The notes under the pieces were generated by a model. The model was not told the DNA's origin. It ran no database searches and worked only from the letters and a program-made list of their open reading frames with translations. From NCBI GenBank assembly GCA_903928895.1, contig CAIYSR010000043.1:1-64000 (forward strand): 64,000 nt of DNA, read 5' to 3'. Below, piece after piece: positions 15,149 to 24,029 of this stretch; the stretch's first letter is position 1; every line of letters starts with the position of its first letter. This stretch comes from an uncultured Rhodospirillales bacterium. Lineage in GTDB: Bacteria > Pseudomonadota > Alphaproteobacteria > Acetobacterales > Acetobacteraceae. A program made the position numbers and the translations under genes.

Positions 15149-16275
15149 CCGACCTCATCGTCTTCGGCGAGGACTGGGGCGCCCATCCGTCCTCGACGAT
15201 GCATCTGATCGCCCATCTCCCCGGCGACAACCGCATCCTCTGGGCCAACTCGATCGGCCTGCGCCGCCCCCGGCCCACCCTGTCCGACCTCGGCCGCGCC
15301 TGGCGCAAACTCCTTGCCGCCTTCCGCCCCAAACCGGCCCGCGCCGCCACCCCTGCCCCCTTCCCGGTGATCCAGCCGCTGGTCCTACCCATGGCCACCA
15401 GCCGCCTCGGCCGCGCCCTCAACCGCCACCTGCTCGCCCGCAAAGTCGGCGCCGCCGCCCGCGCCGCCGGGCTGCACAAGCCCGTCCTCTGGATTTCCCT
15501 CCCCTCGGCCATCGATGCCGTCGGCGCCCTCGGCGAGTCCGCCGTCGTCTACTATGCCGGCGATGATTTCGGCGCCCTCGCCGGTGTCGACCACGCCGCC
15601 TGCCTGGCGATGGAGGTCGAGCTTGCCGCCCGCGCCGACCTCGTCCTGGCCGCCAGCCCGACCATCGCCGCCCGCTTCCCCGCCGCCAAGACCCATGTCC
15701 TGCCGCACGGCGTCGATCTCGACCTGTTCAGCACCCCGGCGCCCCGCCCGGCCGACCTGCCCGACGGCAAGGTCGCCGGCTACTACGGCACGCTGGCGTC
15801 CTGGCTCGACTACCCCCTGATTGCCGCCACCGCCCGGCTGTTGCCGGAGTGGCGCTTCATCTTCATCGGACCGATCGGCTCCGACGTCGCGCCCACCGAT
15901 CTCGCGCTGCTGCGCGCCGAGCCCAATATCGCACTGCTCGGCCCCCGCCCCCACGCCGCGTTGCCGGGCTACAGCCGCAACTGGAGCGCCGGGCTCATCC
16001 CGTTCCGCGACAACGCCCAGATCCGCGCCAGCAACCCCCTGAAACTGCGTGAATATCTCGCCGCCGGCCGTCCCGTCGTGGCGACTCCCTTCCCGGCCCT
16101 GCTCCCCTATGCCGAGCACATCGCCGTCGAGACCACCGCCGCCGGCTTCGCCCGCGCCCTCGAAGCCAGCCTCTCCGACACCAACACCACCGCCCGCCAA
16201 TCCCGCGTCGCCGCCGAAAGCTGGGCCGCCCGCGCCGCCACGGCCGCATCCCTAATCGCCGCCGTTGTCCCATGA
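15145..16275 (+). CDS. Glycosyltransferase, GT-B fold
   Basis: Glycosyltransferase of 376 residues. The N-terminal half contains LIVFGEDWGAHPSSTMHLI and VVYYAGDDFGALAG; the C-terminal half contains VAGYYGTLASWLDYPLI, FIFIGPIG and LKLREYLAAGRPVVATPFP, features of family 1/4-like enzymes such as TuaH. It probably adds one residue to the EPS repeat unit in the cytoplasm. GTG 15145 overlaps the preceding stop (GTGA) and is chosen; the open frame upstream is the antiparallel shadow of the acyltransferase. Its end overlaps the next gene by 4 bases, continuing the operon. Sugar specificity cannot be read. Confidence 0.85.
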   Translation: MTDLIVFGEDWGAHPSSTMHLIAHLPGDNRILWANSIGLRRPRPTLSDLGRAWRKLLAAFRPKPARAATPAPFPVIQPLVLPMATSRLGRALNRHLLARKVGAAARAAGLHKPVLWISLPSAIDAVGALGESAVVYYAGDDFGALAGVDHAACLAMEVELAARADLVLAASPTIAARFPAAKTHVLPHGVDLDLFSTPAPRPADLPDGKVAGYYGTLASWLDYPLIAATARLLPEWRFIFIGPIGSDVAPTDLALLRAEPNIALLGPRPHAALPGYSRNWSAGLIPFRDNAQIRASNPLKLREYLAAGRPVVATPFPALLPYAEHIAVETTAAGFARALEASLSDTNTTARQSRVAAESWAARAATAASLIAAVVP

Positions 16276-18581
16276 AACTTCTTCTTCTGGCGCTGCTCCT
16301 CCTGCTGCCCGGCACGGCGCGGGCCGATGCGAGGCTGTCCGTCGACACGGCGCCCCCGCTGGCCGAACTCATCGTCAGCGGCCGCAACACCGCCGGCGCC
16401 TCCCGCCCGCTCACCATCCGCATCGACGACCGCCCTGCCCCCGCCTATGTCGAACGGGTCAACGAGGAGCGCCTCCTCCCCCCCGGGCCCTTCACCCTGC
16501 GGCTGCGCCTCGCCGGCCTGCGCACCCCGCGCGGCAGGCCGCTCGCTGACGCCCCGCTCAAAGTCATCGCCTTCGCCCCCGATGGCGGGATCGACGTCGA
16601 TCCCCTGCGCCTCGACGCCCCGCCTGCCCTGCCCGCGGGCGTGCGCGGCTGGTATTTCGGCCCCGCCTGGTCCCTCCCTCTCGCCGGCTTCGACTCCGTC
16701 CAACCCGGGGACCCGCGCGTCGGCGGCCAGCACGTCGCCGCCGTCAACCGGGCCGGCGGCGATCCCGTCCTGGCACACAGCATGCGCCTGGAGCGCTTCG
16801 CCGCCATCCTCCCCCCGGGCCTCTGGCACATCGCCCTTTGGACCGAGGACCCCGGCGAATGGGAGACCCTGCCCCCGGTCCTGGAGCGCCGGGTCCGGAT
16901 CAACGGGGTTGATGTCTCCGTCACCCGCCGCTCCTATGACGAGTGGGTCGCGCAACGCTATCTCGCCGGCCGGGACCGCGAGGCCGACCCTGCCGCCCCG
17001 CCCTTCGCCGCAATCGGCGCCCCCCGCGGCGGCCGCATCGCGGCCGATGTCACCATCCCGGCCGACGGCCGGCTCACCCTCGAACTCGCCGGCTTCCCGG
17101 CCGCGGCTCTCAACCTGGTGGCCATCACCGCCACCACCGGCAACGATGGCGTCGCCCCCCTCGAAGCCCTGCGCGCCGCACGGTTCGCCGAAAACTGGCC
17201 GGTTCTCACCCCCCCCCCGCCGCCGCCCGGCGTCGCCGCGGCCACGCTGACCGCCCCCGCCCCCGCCACCATCGCGCCGGACGGCATTGCCATCCTGCGC
17301 CTCGCCGCCGCCGTCCCCGCCATCCCCGCCACGGCCGTCGGCAGCATCGAATGGGACGGTCCCGCCTTGCCTGCCCGGCTGCTCTGGGGCCAGTGGCGCT
17401 GGCGCCGTCCGGGTGCGAACGGCACCGGCCTGATATTCTCCGCCAACCATCTCCGCGCCGATACCGCCGCCATCCCGCTGCGCCCCGACCTGCCGCGCCC
17501 ACTGGTCCTGATCGCGCAAGGCGGCGCGCCCGGCCTGCATCGGGGCCATGTCGCGCTGCGCTGGAACGGCGGTTCGGCCAGCGCCCCGTTCGAGATCGAG
17601 GTGCTGCAAGCCGCCCGCCCGCGCCCGACGGCCAGGGTCGGCGCCTTCCTCGATTTCGCCCCCCAGTTCCTCACCGATCCGGCCTGGGACAAGGCCCCGG
17701 CGCGCGGCCGGGCCCGGGCCCAGGCAAAATGCGACATGGCCACGCTGGCGTGGCTCGGGCTGGCCAACCCGATGCCGCCGCTGGGACGGCTGGACGACGA
17801 TCTCGATGGCGTGCTCGCCGATATCGCCGCCGCGGCGCCCTATGGCGGGCCGCTGATCGCCTATGCCCCGCTGCGTGCCCTCGGCGCCGCCGACGCGGCG
17901 CCCACCATCGCCCGCGCCGAAGCCGCGATCGCCGCCGCCGGACTGCCGCCGGTCATCTGGAGTGCGGCCGACGAGCCCGCCTACAACGGCACGCTCGGCC
18001 AGGCCGCCGAGATCGCCGGTCTCATCCACAAGGCGAGCCCGCGCGCGCGCCTGGCCGGGCATTTCAACACCCCGAAGGACGCCGCCCTGCTGCCCCAGCT
18101 CGGCCTCGCCACCGTCAATCCCGGCTACGGCGCCGACGCGGCCGACATCGCGGCGCTGCGCCGGGCCAACGTGATCCCCTATCTCTACAACATGCCGCTG
18201 CCCCGCCTCGCCGCCGGCGCCTATCTCTGGCGCTCCGGCGCTGACGGCTTCGTGCAATGGCACGCCCGCATGCCCACCGCCGACCCCTTCGACCCGACCG
18301 ACGGGCGCGAAGGCGACGTGCAATTCCTCTGGCCGACGCCCGGCCTCTGCGCCGCACCCGATCTCGACGCCGATCTGCTCGATCTCGTGGAGGGCGCCGA
18401 GGACCTGCGCTGGTTCGCCTGGCTCGATGCCGCGGCCCCGCGTCACCCCGCGGCCGCGGCTCTGCGCCGACGCCTGTGGAACACGGTCCCGGCCAATTGG
18501 GCCGCCGCGGCTCGGAATGCAGCCGACGCAACGCTGTGGCGGCGGGATATTCTGGACTTGGCACGATTATTGAAGGATTAA
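16272..18581 (+). CDS. Large secreted protein with glycoside hydrolase-like (GH123/DUF4091-type) C-terminal region
   Basis: Protein of 769 residues with a clear signal peptide (MKLLLLALLLLLPGTARA) and therefore periplasmic or extracellular. The first half looks like beta-sandwich modules (repeated VTIPADGRLTLELAGFP-like strands). From about 450 the sequence alternates strands and helices like a TIM barrel and contains PPVIWSAADEPAYNG (about 559-573). An Asp-Glu pair in that setting recalls the catalytic pair of GH123/DUF4091 enzymes. It could trim or remodel the EPS during export. A C10 tract at 17209-17218 encodes a proline run. The family link is my inference from motif context; secretion and length are directly visible. 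Confidence 0.7.
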   Translation: MKLLLLALLLLLPGTARADARLSVDTAPPLAELIVSGRNTAGASRPLTIRIDDRPAPAYVERVNEERLLPPGPFTLRLRLAGLRTPRGRPLADAPLKVIAFAPDGGIDVDPLRLDAPPALPAGVRGWYFGPAWSLPLAGFDSVQPGDPRVGGQHVAAVNRAGGDPVLAHSMRLERFAAILPPGLWHIALWTEDPGEWETLPPVLERRVRINGVDVSVTRRSYDEWVAQRYLAGRDREADPAAPPFAAIGAPRGGRIAADVTIPADGRLTLELAGFPAAALNLVAITATTGNDGVAPLEALRAARFAENWPVLTPPPPPPGVAAATLTAPAPATIAPDGIAILRLAAAVPAIPATAVGSIEWDGPALPARLLWGQWRWRRPGANGTGLIFSANHLRADTAAIPLRPDLPRPLVLIAQGGAPGLHRGHVALRWNGGSASAPFEIEVLQAARPRPTARVGAFLDFAPQFLTDPAWDKAPARGRARAQAKCDMATLAWLGLANPMPPLGRLDDDLDGVLADIAAAAPYGGPLIAYAPLRALGAADAAPTIARAEAAIAAAGLPPVIWSAADEPAYNGTLGQAAEIAGLIHKASPRARLAGHFNTPKDAALLPQLGLATVNPGYGADAADIAALRRANVIPYLYNMPLPRLAAGAYLWRSGADGFVQWHARMPTADPFDPTDGREGDVQFLWPTPGLCAAPDLDADLLDLVEGAEDLRWFAWLDAAAPRHPAAAALRRRLWNTVPANWAAAARNAADATLWRRDILDLARLLKD
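18559..18573 (+). promoter_or_regulatory. Weak sigma-54-like promoter before the OmpA-like lipoprotein
   Basis: TGGCACGATTATTGA has a perfect -24 element but GA rather than GC at -12. It lies at the very end of the preceding gene and about 140 bases before the lipoprotein start at 18714. It may be functional or decayed. Confidence 0.35.
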
Positions 18582-18713
18582 AGCATGATGACCGAGGGTT
18601 GAAGCACCGCAGGTCTGAATCATGCGATCAAACAAAGCGGTAGCGCGGGATCGCCGCTTCTATCAGCGGTCATCCCGCTCTAAGCTGCGCGACACGCATC
18701 CGGAGTCATCGCC

Positions 18714-19174
18714 ATGCGTCGGGCCTTGCCGCTGTGCCTCCTCCTTGCCGCCTGCTCTCAGGATCCGGTGCGCTACATCCCGGAGACCGAGCGCATGGTT
18801 TCGGCCGCCGACGGCACCCGCCCGATCTCGGTGGAGGCCATGCTCGCACGCGCCCGCAGCACCAGCCCCCCCCCTCCGGCGGCACCGTGCCCGGCCGCCT
18901 GCTGGTCCGCTTCGAAGCCGATGCCGTCAGCCCCAACCCGAGCCAGCGCGCCGAACTGCGCCAGTTCGCCCAGGCCTCGCCCGGCACCGCGCGGCGCTTC
19001 TGGGTGACCAGCCGGCCCGGCAGCTTCGAGGATACCGGCACTCCCGTCCTCGGCCAGCGCCGCGCGGTCGCGGTGGCGCGCGAGCTGTCGAGCGTCAGCC
19101 CCGATGTCGAACTGCGCTTCGACCCGGCCTTGCCGCCCGGCGTGGTCGTCGTCACCCAGGAGGCCCGGCCGTGA
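18714..19174 (+). pseudogene. OmpA-like lipoprotein, interrupted by a -1 type frameshift in a C9 tract
   Basis: The start encodes a lipoprotein signal (MRRALPLCLLLAAC, Cys14) and about 50 residues of mature protein. After a run of nine C at 18866-18874 the original frame becomes low-complexity Pro/Ala/Ser, while the frame beginning at 18872 continues as a plausible OmpA-family segment (LLVRFEADAVSPNPSQRAELRQ... RRAVAVARELSSV...) to the stop at 19174. One extra C in the tract would restore a single protein of about 153 residues. Such lipoproteins accompany polysaccharide copolymerases and bind peptidoglycan. The end overlaps the Wzz-like start by 4 bases. Decay, phase variation at poly-C or a sequencing error are all possible. 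Confidence 0.75.
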
Positions 19175-20670
19175 ACGAGGCACTGCGCATGTCCGTCGCC
19201 GCGCCCGCGCCGACCCCGCCCGAAAGCCCACCCATCGTCGAGATGCTGCAGGTCATTCTCACCGCCGCCTGGCGCCGGCGCTACGTCGTCTTCCTGCCCA
19301 CCCTGCTGCTGCCCCTCCTCGGCTACGGCGTCGGCCAGTTCGCGCCCAGCACCTACGAAACCAAGATGACCATCCTGATCCAGGAACCGGGCAAGCTGAA
19401 CCCCTTCCTGGAAGACCTCGCGATCAAGACCAACCTCAAGGACCGCATGGCGGCGCTGACCGCGCTGCTCACCAGCCGCTACGTGATGCAGGCGGTCGCC
19501 GAGGATATGCACATGATCGCCCCGGGCGCGGCCCAGCCCGCGGTCGACCGCGTGGTCTCCGAGCTCGCCTCGGCGGTCTCGGTGCAATTGATCGGTCAGG
19601 AACTTGTCGAGCTGCGCTTCCGTGCGCCGTCGCCCGTCGGCATCGACAAGGCGCTCCTGCATATCGGCGAACGCTTCATGGAACGCGTCGCCGCCCCCGA
19701 GGACAGCTCGATGCGGGGCTCCGTGACCTTCCTCGAGAGCGAACTCAGCGGCATGACCAGGCGTCTCGAGGCCGCCGAGGCCGATGTCGCGCAATACCGC
19801 GCCCAGCATGCCCAGTCGCTGCCGGAGCAGCGCGGCGCCAACCTGCAGCGCCTCGCCATGCTGCGCGAGCAGCTCGCCGAGCGCGAAACCCGTCTCGCCG
19901 GCGCCGCCAGCGAATTCGCCGAAACCCGCTCCCGCCTGGCCCGCACCGATCCGGTGATCGGCCGTCTGGAACAGGATATCGTCGCCACCCGCGGCGACCT
20001 CGCGCTCCTGCGCAGCCGCTACACCGATGACCATTCCAAGGTCCAGGCCGCCCAGCGCCGGCTCGACCGCCTGGAGGAGGAGCGCGCCGCCCTCCTCAAG
20101 GCCGGCACCGAGCTCACCGCCGCCGACGTCGACCGGATGTGGAACCTCGCCGCCGTCGCCAAAAAGGAGGGTGAAGGCGCCCAGCCCCTCCTGGTCTCCC
20201 AGGTCGCCACCCTGGAGGCCGCGCGCACGCGGCTCGAACAGGTCAAGAGCGAACTCGCCAACCTGCAGAAAAGCGTCGCCGAGCTCGGCGCCGCGCTGGA
20301 GGAGTCGGGCGAGGTCGAACGCGAGCTCGGCAAGCGCCAGCGCGCGGTGGCCGAAACCCAGGACCTCGTGCAGTCCCTGCGCAAGCGCTTCGAGATGGCC
20401 AAGGTCACCGGCGAACTCTCGCGCTTCCAGGCCCCCGAACGCATCAAGGTGATCGACCGGCCCGCGGTGCCGTCCCGGCCGATGAAGCCGCTGGCCCTGC
20501 TGTTCGCCCTCGGCGGCTTCGGCGGCGGCCTCGGCCTCGGCATCGGCCTCGCCGTGCTGCTGGAACTGTCCGACACCTCGATCCGCCGCATCCGCCAGAT
20601 GGAGGCGCTGACCGGCCTGAAAGTCCTCGCCCGCATCGCTCCGCTCGGGCCGAGCCACCGAAGGGGGTAG
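19171..20670 (+). CDS. Polysaccharide copolymerase / chain-length determinant (Wzz/GumC-like)
   Basis: Inner-membrane protein of 499 residues regulating EPS chain length and linking synthesis to the export channel. The N-terminal Wzz domain has a membrane segment near YVVFLPTLLLPLLGYGVG (40-57). A long periplasmic coiled coil follows (about 180-420, rich in E/R/L/A heptads). A second membrane segment lies near LALLFALGGFGGGLGLGIGLAVLL (455-478), preceded by the proline-rich VIDRPAVPSRPMKP typical of the family. No kinase domain is fused; the separate CpsD-like protein at 9804 is the likely partner. GTG 19171 overlaps the previous stop; ATG 19189 is an alternative. It resembles the XrtA-associated chain-length proteins. 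Confidence 0.9.
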   Translation: MNEALRMSVAAPAPTPPESPPIVEMLQVILTAAWRRRYVVFLPTLLLPLLGYGVGQFAPSTYETKMTILIQEPGKLNPFLEDLAIKTNLKDRMAALTALLTSRYVMQAVAEDMHMIAPGAAQPAVDRVVSELASAVSVQLIGQELVELRFRAPSPVGIDKALLHIGERFMERVAAPEDSSMRGSVTFLESELSGMTRRLEAAEADVAQYRAQHAQSLPEQRGANLQRLAMLREQLAERETRLAGAASEFAETRSRLARTDPVIGRLEQDIVATRGDLALLRSRYTDDHSKVQAAQRRLDRLEEERAALLKAGTELTAADVDRMWNLAAVAKKEGEGAQPLLVSQVATLEAARTRLEQVKSELANLQKSVAELGAALEESGEVERELGKRQRAVAETQDLVQSLRKRFEMAKVTGELSRFQAPERIKVIDRPAVPSRPMKPLALLFALGGFGGGLGLGIGLAVLLELSDTSIRRIRQMEALTGLKVLARIAPLGPSHRRG

Positions 20671-20713
20671 CCCGGCCGGCGAGGGATGGCGGCGAACCAC
20701 CGCCGCCGCGCCA

Positions 20714-20729
20714 TGGCACGCATCCTGCG
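20714..20729 (+). promoter_or_regulatory. Possible sigma-54 promoter before the GT4 gene
   Basis: TGGCACGCATCCTGCG has a perfect -24 half and the essential -12 GC, with C for the first T of TTGC. It lies in the short gap between the Wzz-like and GT4 genes, about 33 bases before the start at 20762. Confidence 0.5.
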
Positions 20730-20761
20730 CGGCCAGGCAGCGTGTGATGAGGAGACCGACG

Positions 20762-21910
20762 ATGGCACGGCCGATTGTCCATGTGGTGCAGCATCTCGTC
20801 CCCGGGGGACTGGAGGTGATGGTGCTCGAACTCGCCCGGGCGCAGGCGCGTCACCATCCGGTGCTCGTGGTGAGCCTGGAGGGCGAGCGCGCCGCGGCCG
20901 AGGCGCATTGGCCGCGGCTGGCGCGCGAGGCCACGCGGATCGTCTATCTCGGCAAGCACCCCGGGATCGACCCCGGCGTGGTCTGGCGCCTGGCCCGGCT
21001 GTTGCGGGCCGAACGGGCGCTGGCGATCCACACCCACCACATCGGGCCGCTGCTCTATGCCGGCATGGCGGCCCGGCTGTGTGGCGGATTGCGACATGTC
21101 CATACCGAGCACGACGCGTGGCATTTGCAGAATGCGAAACGGCGGCGGCTGGCGCAGCTTGCAATGTGGATCGCCCGCCCGGTCCTGGTCGCGGACGCCC
21201 CGCATGTCGCGGACGCCGTGGTCGCCGCCCTCGGCGGGCAGCGCCCGCTGGTGGTGCTGAACGGGGTCGATGTCGCGCATTTCGCGCCCGGCGATCGCGC
21301 CGCCGCGCGCGCGGCGCTCGGGCTGCCGGCGGCGGCACAGGTGATCGCGATCGCCGCCCGGCTGGAGCGGGTCAAGGGCGTCGACGTCGCGCTGCGCGCC
21401 CTGGCTGCTGTGCCCAACGCCCTGCTCGCGATCGGCGGGTCCGGCAGCGAACGCGAAAATCTTCAAGCCTTATCAAAGGACTTGGGGCTACAGGAGCGTG
21501 TCGTCTGGCTCGGCCATGTCGACGATACGGCCCTGCTCTACCAGGCCGCCGATGTGGTCTGCCTGCCCTCGCGGGCCGAAGGATTGCCGCTGGCGCTGCT
21601 GGAGGCGCAGGCCTGCGGACGCAGCGTGGTGGCCAGCCTTGTGGGTGGCGTGCCCGGCGGGATCGACCCGGCGACCGGCATCCTGGTGGCACCGGAGGAC
21701 CCCGACGCCCTGGCCCTCGGGTTGCGCGAAGCTCTGGCACGGGGGTTGCACCTACCCCCTTGCAAGGCCGCCGAAGGGCCGGGCTCTGGCAATCCGCGAG
21801 ACTTCGTGATGCGGACGGCGAGCCTGGACAGCATGGAGGCGGCCTACACGAACCTGCTGCTGGGAGCCTCGCCATGGACACCTTCATCACCAACGCCACC
21901 GCCGCCGTAA
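20762..21910 (+). CDS. Glycosyltransferase family 4 (EPS, XrtA-cluster sugar transferase-like)
   Basis: Glycosyltransferase of 382 residues with GT-B fold. The acceptor half starts RPIVHVVQHLVPGGLEVMVLEL, and the donor half has IAAARLERVKGVDVALRAL and the motif SRAEGLPLALLEAQACGRSVVAS. The opening is characteristic of GT4 enzymes in exosortase-type EPS clusters. ATG 20762 has GAGGAG at proper spacing; GTG 20744 and ATG 20747 are in-frame alternatives. The last 40 residues (GPGSGNPRDF... PSSPTPPPP) are an atypical tail that overlaps the start of the GT2 gene by 37 bases. A perfect sigma-54 promoter sequence lies inside its 3' end. Confidence 0.88.
   Translation: MARPIVHVVQHLVPGGLEVMVLELARAQARHHPVLVVSLEGERAAAEAHWPRLAREATRIVYLGKHPGIDPGVVWRLARLLRAERALAIHTHHIGPLLYAGMAARLCGGLRHVHTEHDAWHLQNAKRRRLAQLAMWIARPVLVADAPHVADAVVAALGGQRPLVVLNGVDVAHFAPGDRAAARAALGLPAAAQVIAIAARLERVKGVDVALRALAAVPNALLAIGGSGSERENLQALSKDLGLQERVVWLGHVDDTALLYQAADVVCLPSRAEGLPLALLEAQACGRSVVASLVGGVPGGIDPATGILVAPEDPDALALGLREALARGLHLPPCKAAEGPGSGNPRDFVMRTASLDSMEAAYTNLLLGASPWTPSSPTPPPP
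21735..21750 (+). promoter_or_regulatory. Intragenic sigma-54 promoter ahead of the GT2 gene
   Basis: TGGCACGGGGGTTGCA is a full match to the RpoN consensus. It lies within the 3' end of the GT4 coding region and about 124 bases before the GT2 start at 21874. Chance is possible in GC-rich coding sequence, but the quality of the match and the context of other sigma-54 promoters favour function. Confidence 0.55.
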
Positions 21911-23046
21911 CCCTGGGCTCCCTGGCGCTGAACGTATGGCACCATGCGGCTTGGCCGGTCGCGCTGAAGCTCCTCTCCCGCCGCGCCGCCGCCACCCCGG
22001 CCCCGATCGACGCCGCAGCCGCGCCGAGCGTCACCATCGTGATGCCGGCCTACAACGAAGCCGGCCACATCGCGGCCAAGCTGCGCAACCTCGCCGCGCT
22101 CGACTATCCCCGCGACCGCTTCGAGATCGTCATCGCCTGCGACGGCTGCTCCGACGACACCGCCGAGATCGCGCGCGCCACCCTCGCCGAGCCGGCCTGC
22201 GCCGGCCTGCAGGCCCGCGTGGTCGAGCACACCCGCAACCGCGGCAAGGTCGCGGTGCTGAACGGCACCATCGCCATGATCACCACCGAGGTCGTCGCGC
22301 TGACCGACGTCTCGGCCGTGCTGCCGGCCGACGCGCTGCTGAAGGCCGCCGCCCATTTCGCCGATCCCAGCCTCGGCGCGGTCGGCGGCACCTAAATCAT
22401 CGAGCGTCCCGGCTCGGCCGGCGAGGCCAAGTATTGGCAGTACCAGATCGCGGTGAAGCAGGGCGAGGCCGCCCTCGGCGCGCCGATGGGCCTCCACGGC
22501 GCCTTCTACTGCCTCCGCCGCGCCGCCTGGAAGCCGCTGCCGGCCGACACCATCAACGACGACTTCATCATGCCGCTGGAGATTTTCGGCCGCGGCTGGC
22601 GCGTCGCCTACGACACTACGATCGCCGCCGTCGAGCTCGAAATCGCCGACGAGGCGATGGACGCCCGCCGCCGCCGCCGCATCGCCGCCGGCAACGCCCA
22701 GCAGGTCGCCCGCCTGTCCTGGCTGCTGAACCCGCGCTTCGCCGGTGTCGCGCTGGCCTTCGCCTCGGGCAAGGCCCTGCGCGTCGCCGCCCCCTTCCTG
22801 ATCGCGCTCGGACTGCTCGGCAGCATGGCGCTGGCCGCAACCTCGCCCTTCTTCGCCCTGCTCGCGGCGCTGCAACTCGCCGGGCTCGGCGGCGCGGTCG
22901 CCGGCATGATCCTCGGCGCCGCCGCCCCGCGCATCCTCGCGGTCGGCCGCTACATCCTCTCCGGCCACCTCGCCAGCGCCCAGGGCGTGCTGCGCTACTG
23001 CGCCGGCGGCCACCGCGCCCCGTGGCGCCGGGCGGTCGCTTCCTGA
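21874..23046 (+). pseudogene. Glycosyltransferase family 2, interrupted by an in-frame TAA
   Basis: Reading through a single TAA at 22393-22395 (codon 174) gives a continuous 390-residue GT2 protein. The N-terminal half carries SVTIVMPAYNEAGHIAAKLRNLAALDYP and the nucleotide-binding ACDGCSDDTAE. The part after the stop continues with IIERPGSAGEAKYWQYQ, the acceptor-site INDDFIMPLEIF, a basic RRRRIAAGNAQQ segment and three C-terminal membrane segments (about 290-360). This is the architecture of processive or membrane-attached polysaccharide synthases. A TAC or TAT to TAA change would explain the break. An internal restart near 22453 would lack the catalytic N-terminus. The gene is probably inactive unless the stop is an assembly error. 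Confidence 0.8.
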
Positions 23047-23090
23047 ACGCTTCCTCGCCCGCCACCCCGGTCATGGTCTAGGATGCGGGG

Positions 23091-24011
23091 ATGACCCCCC
23101 GCATCCTCACCCTGACGCTCAATCCGACCATCGACACCGCCTTCGAGGCCAACCAGATCGAGCCCTTCCACAAGACCCGAACCTTCAACGAAACCCATGA
23201 TCCCGGCGGCGGCGGCGTCAACGTCTCCCGCGTGCTGCATGAATGCGACGCCGACACCTGCGCCGTCGTGCTGGCCGGCGGCGTCACCGGGGCGTTCCTG
23301 GTCGAACTGCTCAACGGCTACGCCATCCCCTGCCGCCCCATCCCGATCGCCGGCACCACCCGCATCTCGACCACGGTGCATGACCGCTCCAGCGGCAACG
23401 AATACCGCTTCGTGCCCGAAGGCCCGGTGGTCAGCGAAGCCGAACTCGCCACCGCCCTCGCCGCGCTCGACAGCGAACCCGGCGACTGGATCGTGCTCTC
23501 CGGCAGCCTGCCGCGCGGCCTCGCCGTCGACACCTACGCCCGCATCGCCGAGCGCGAGGCCGCGCGCGGGCGCCATGTCGTTCTCGATACCTCCGGCGAC
23601 GCGCTCTCCGCCGCCCTCGGCCACGGCCTCGCCTTGATCAAGCCGAGCGAGCGCGAACTCGCCCACCTCGCCGGCGACCGGCCACCGGCCGAAGTGGCAG
23701 CCGAACTGGTGCGCTCCGGCGCGGCCGAACGGGTCGCCGTCACCCTCGGGGCCAACGGCGCGTTGATCGCCACCGCGGCGGGCGTGATCCAGCGCCCCGC
23801 GATCCCGGTCACCGCCCGCGGCACGGTCGGCGCCGGCGACAGTTTCCTCGCCGCCATGACGCTCGCGCTGGCCACCGGCAGCGACGCCGGGGACGCCCTG
23901 CTCTGGGGCCTCGCCGCCGGCGCCGCCGCCGTCAGCCAGACCGGCACCGCCCATCCCTCCCGCACCGACGTCGCCGCGCTCTACCGCCGCGCCCGCGAGG
24001 CGGCCTCATAA
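23091..24011 (+). CDS. PfkB-family hexose kinase (1-phosphofructokinase / 6-phosphofructokinase II-like)
   Basis: Cytoplasmic ribokinase-superfamily kinase of 306 residues. The N-terminus ILTLTLNPTIDTAFEA and the HDPGGGGVNVSRVL loop (36-49) are typical of the FruK/PfkB/LacC subgroup that phosphorylates phosphosugars. The ATP/anion-hole motif TVGAGDSFLAAM (245-256) holds the catalytic Asp250. It lies at the end of the EPS glycosyltransferase run and may adjust hexose-phosphate supply, but could be general carbon metabolism. Substrate (fructose-1-P, fructose-6-P or tagatose-6-P) cannot be decided from sequence. It is followed by two repeat elements. Confidence 0.85.
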   Translation: MTPRILTLTLNPTIDTAFEANQIEPFHKTRTFNETHDPGGGGVNVSRVLHECDADTCAVVLAGGVTGAFLVELLNGYAIPCRPIPIAGTTRISTTVHDRSSGNEYRFVPEGPVVSEAELATALAALDSEPGDWIVLSGSLPRGLAVDTYARIAEREAARGRHVVLDTSGDALSAALGHGLALIKPSERELAHLAGDRPPAEVAAELVRSGAAERVAVTLGANGALIATAAGVIQRPAIPVTARGTVGAGDSFLAAMTLALATGSDAGDALLWGLAAGAAAVSQTGTAHPSRTDVAALYRRAREAAS

Positions 24012-24029
24012 CAACTGCGCTGAATACTG

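Noticed and set aside
18256-18272. TGGCACGCCCGCATGC inside the GH-like gene as another sigma-54 promoter
   Set aside because: The -12 half reads CATGC rather than TTGC and no gene start lies downstream at a suitable distance.
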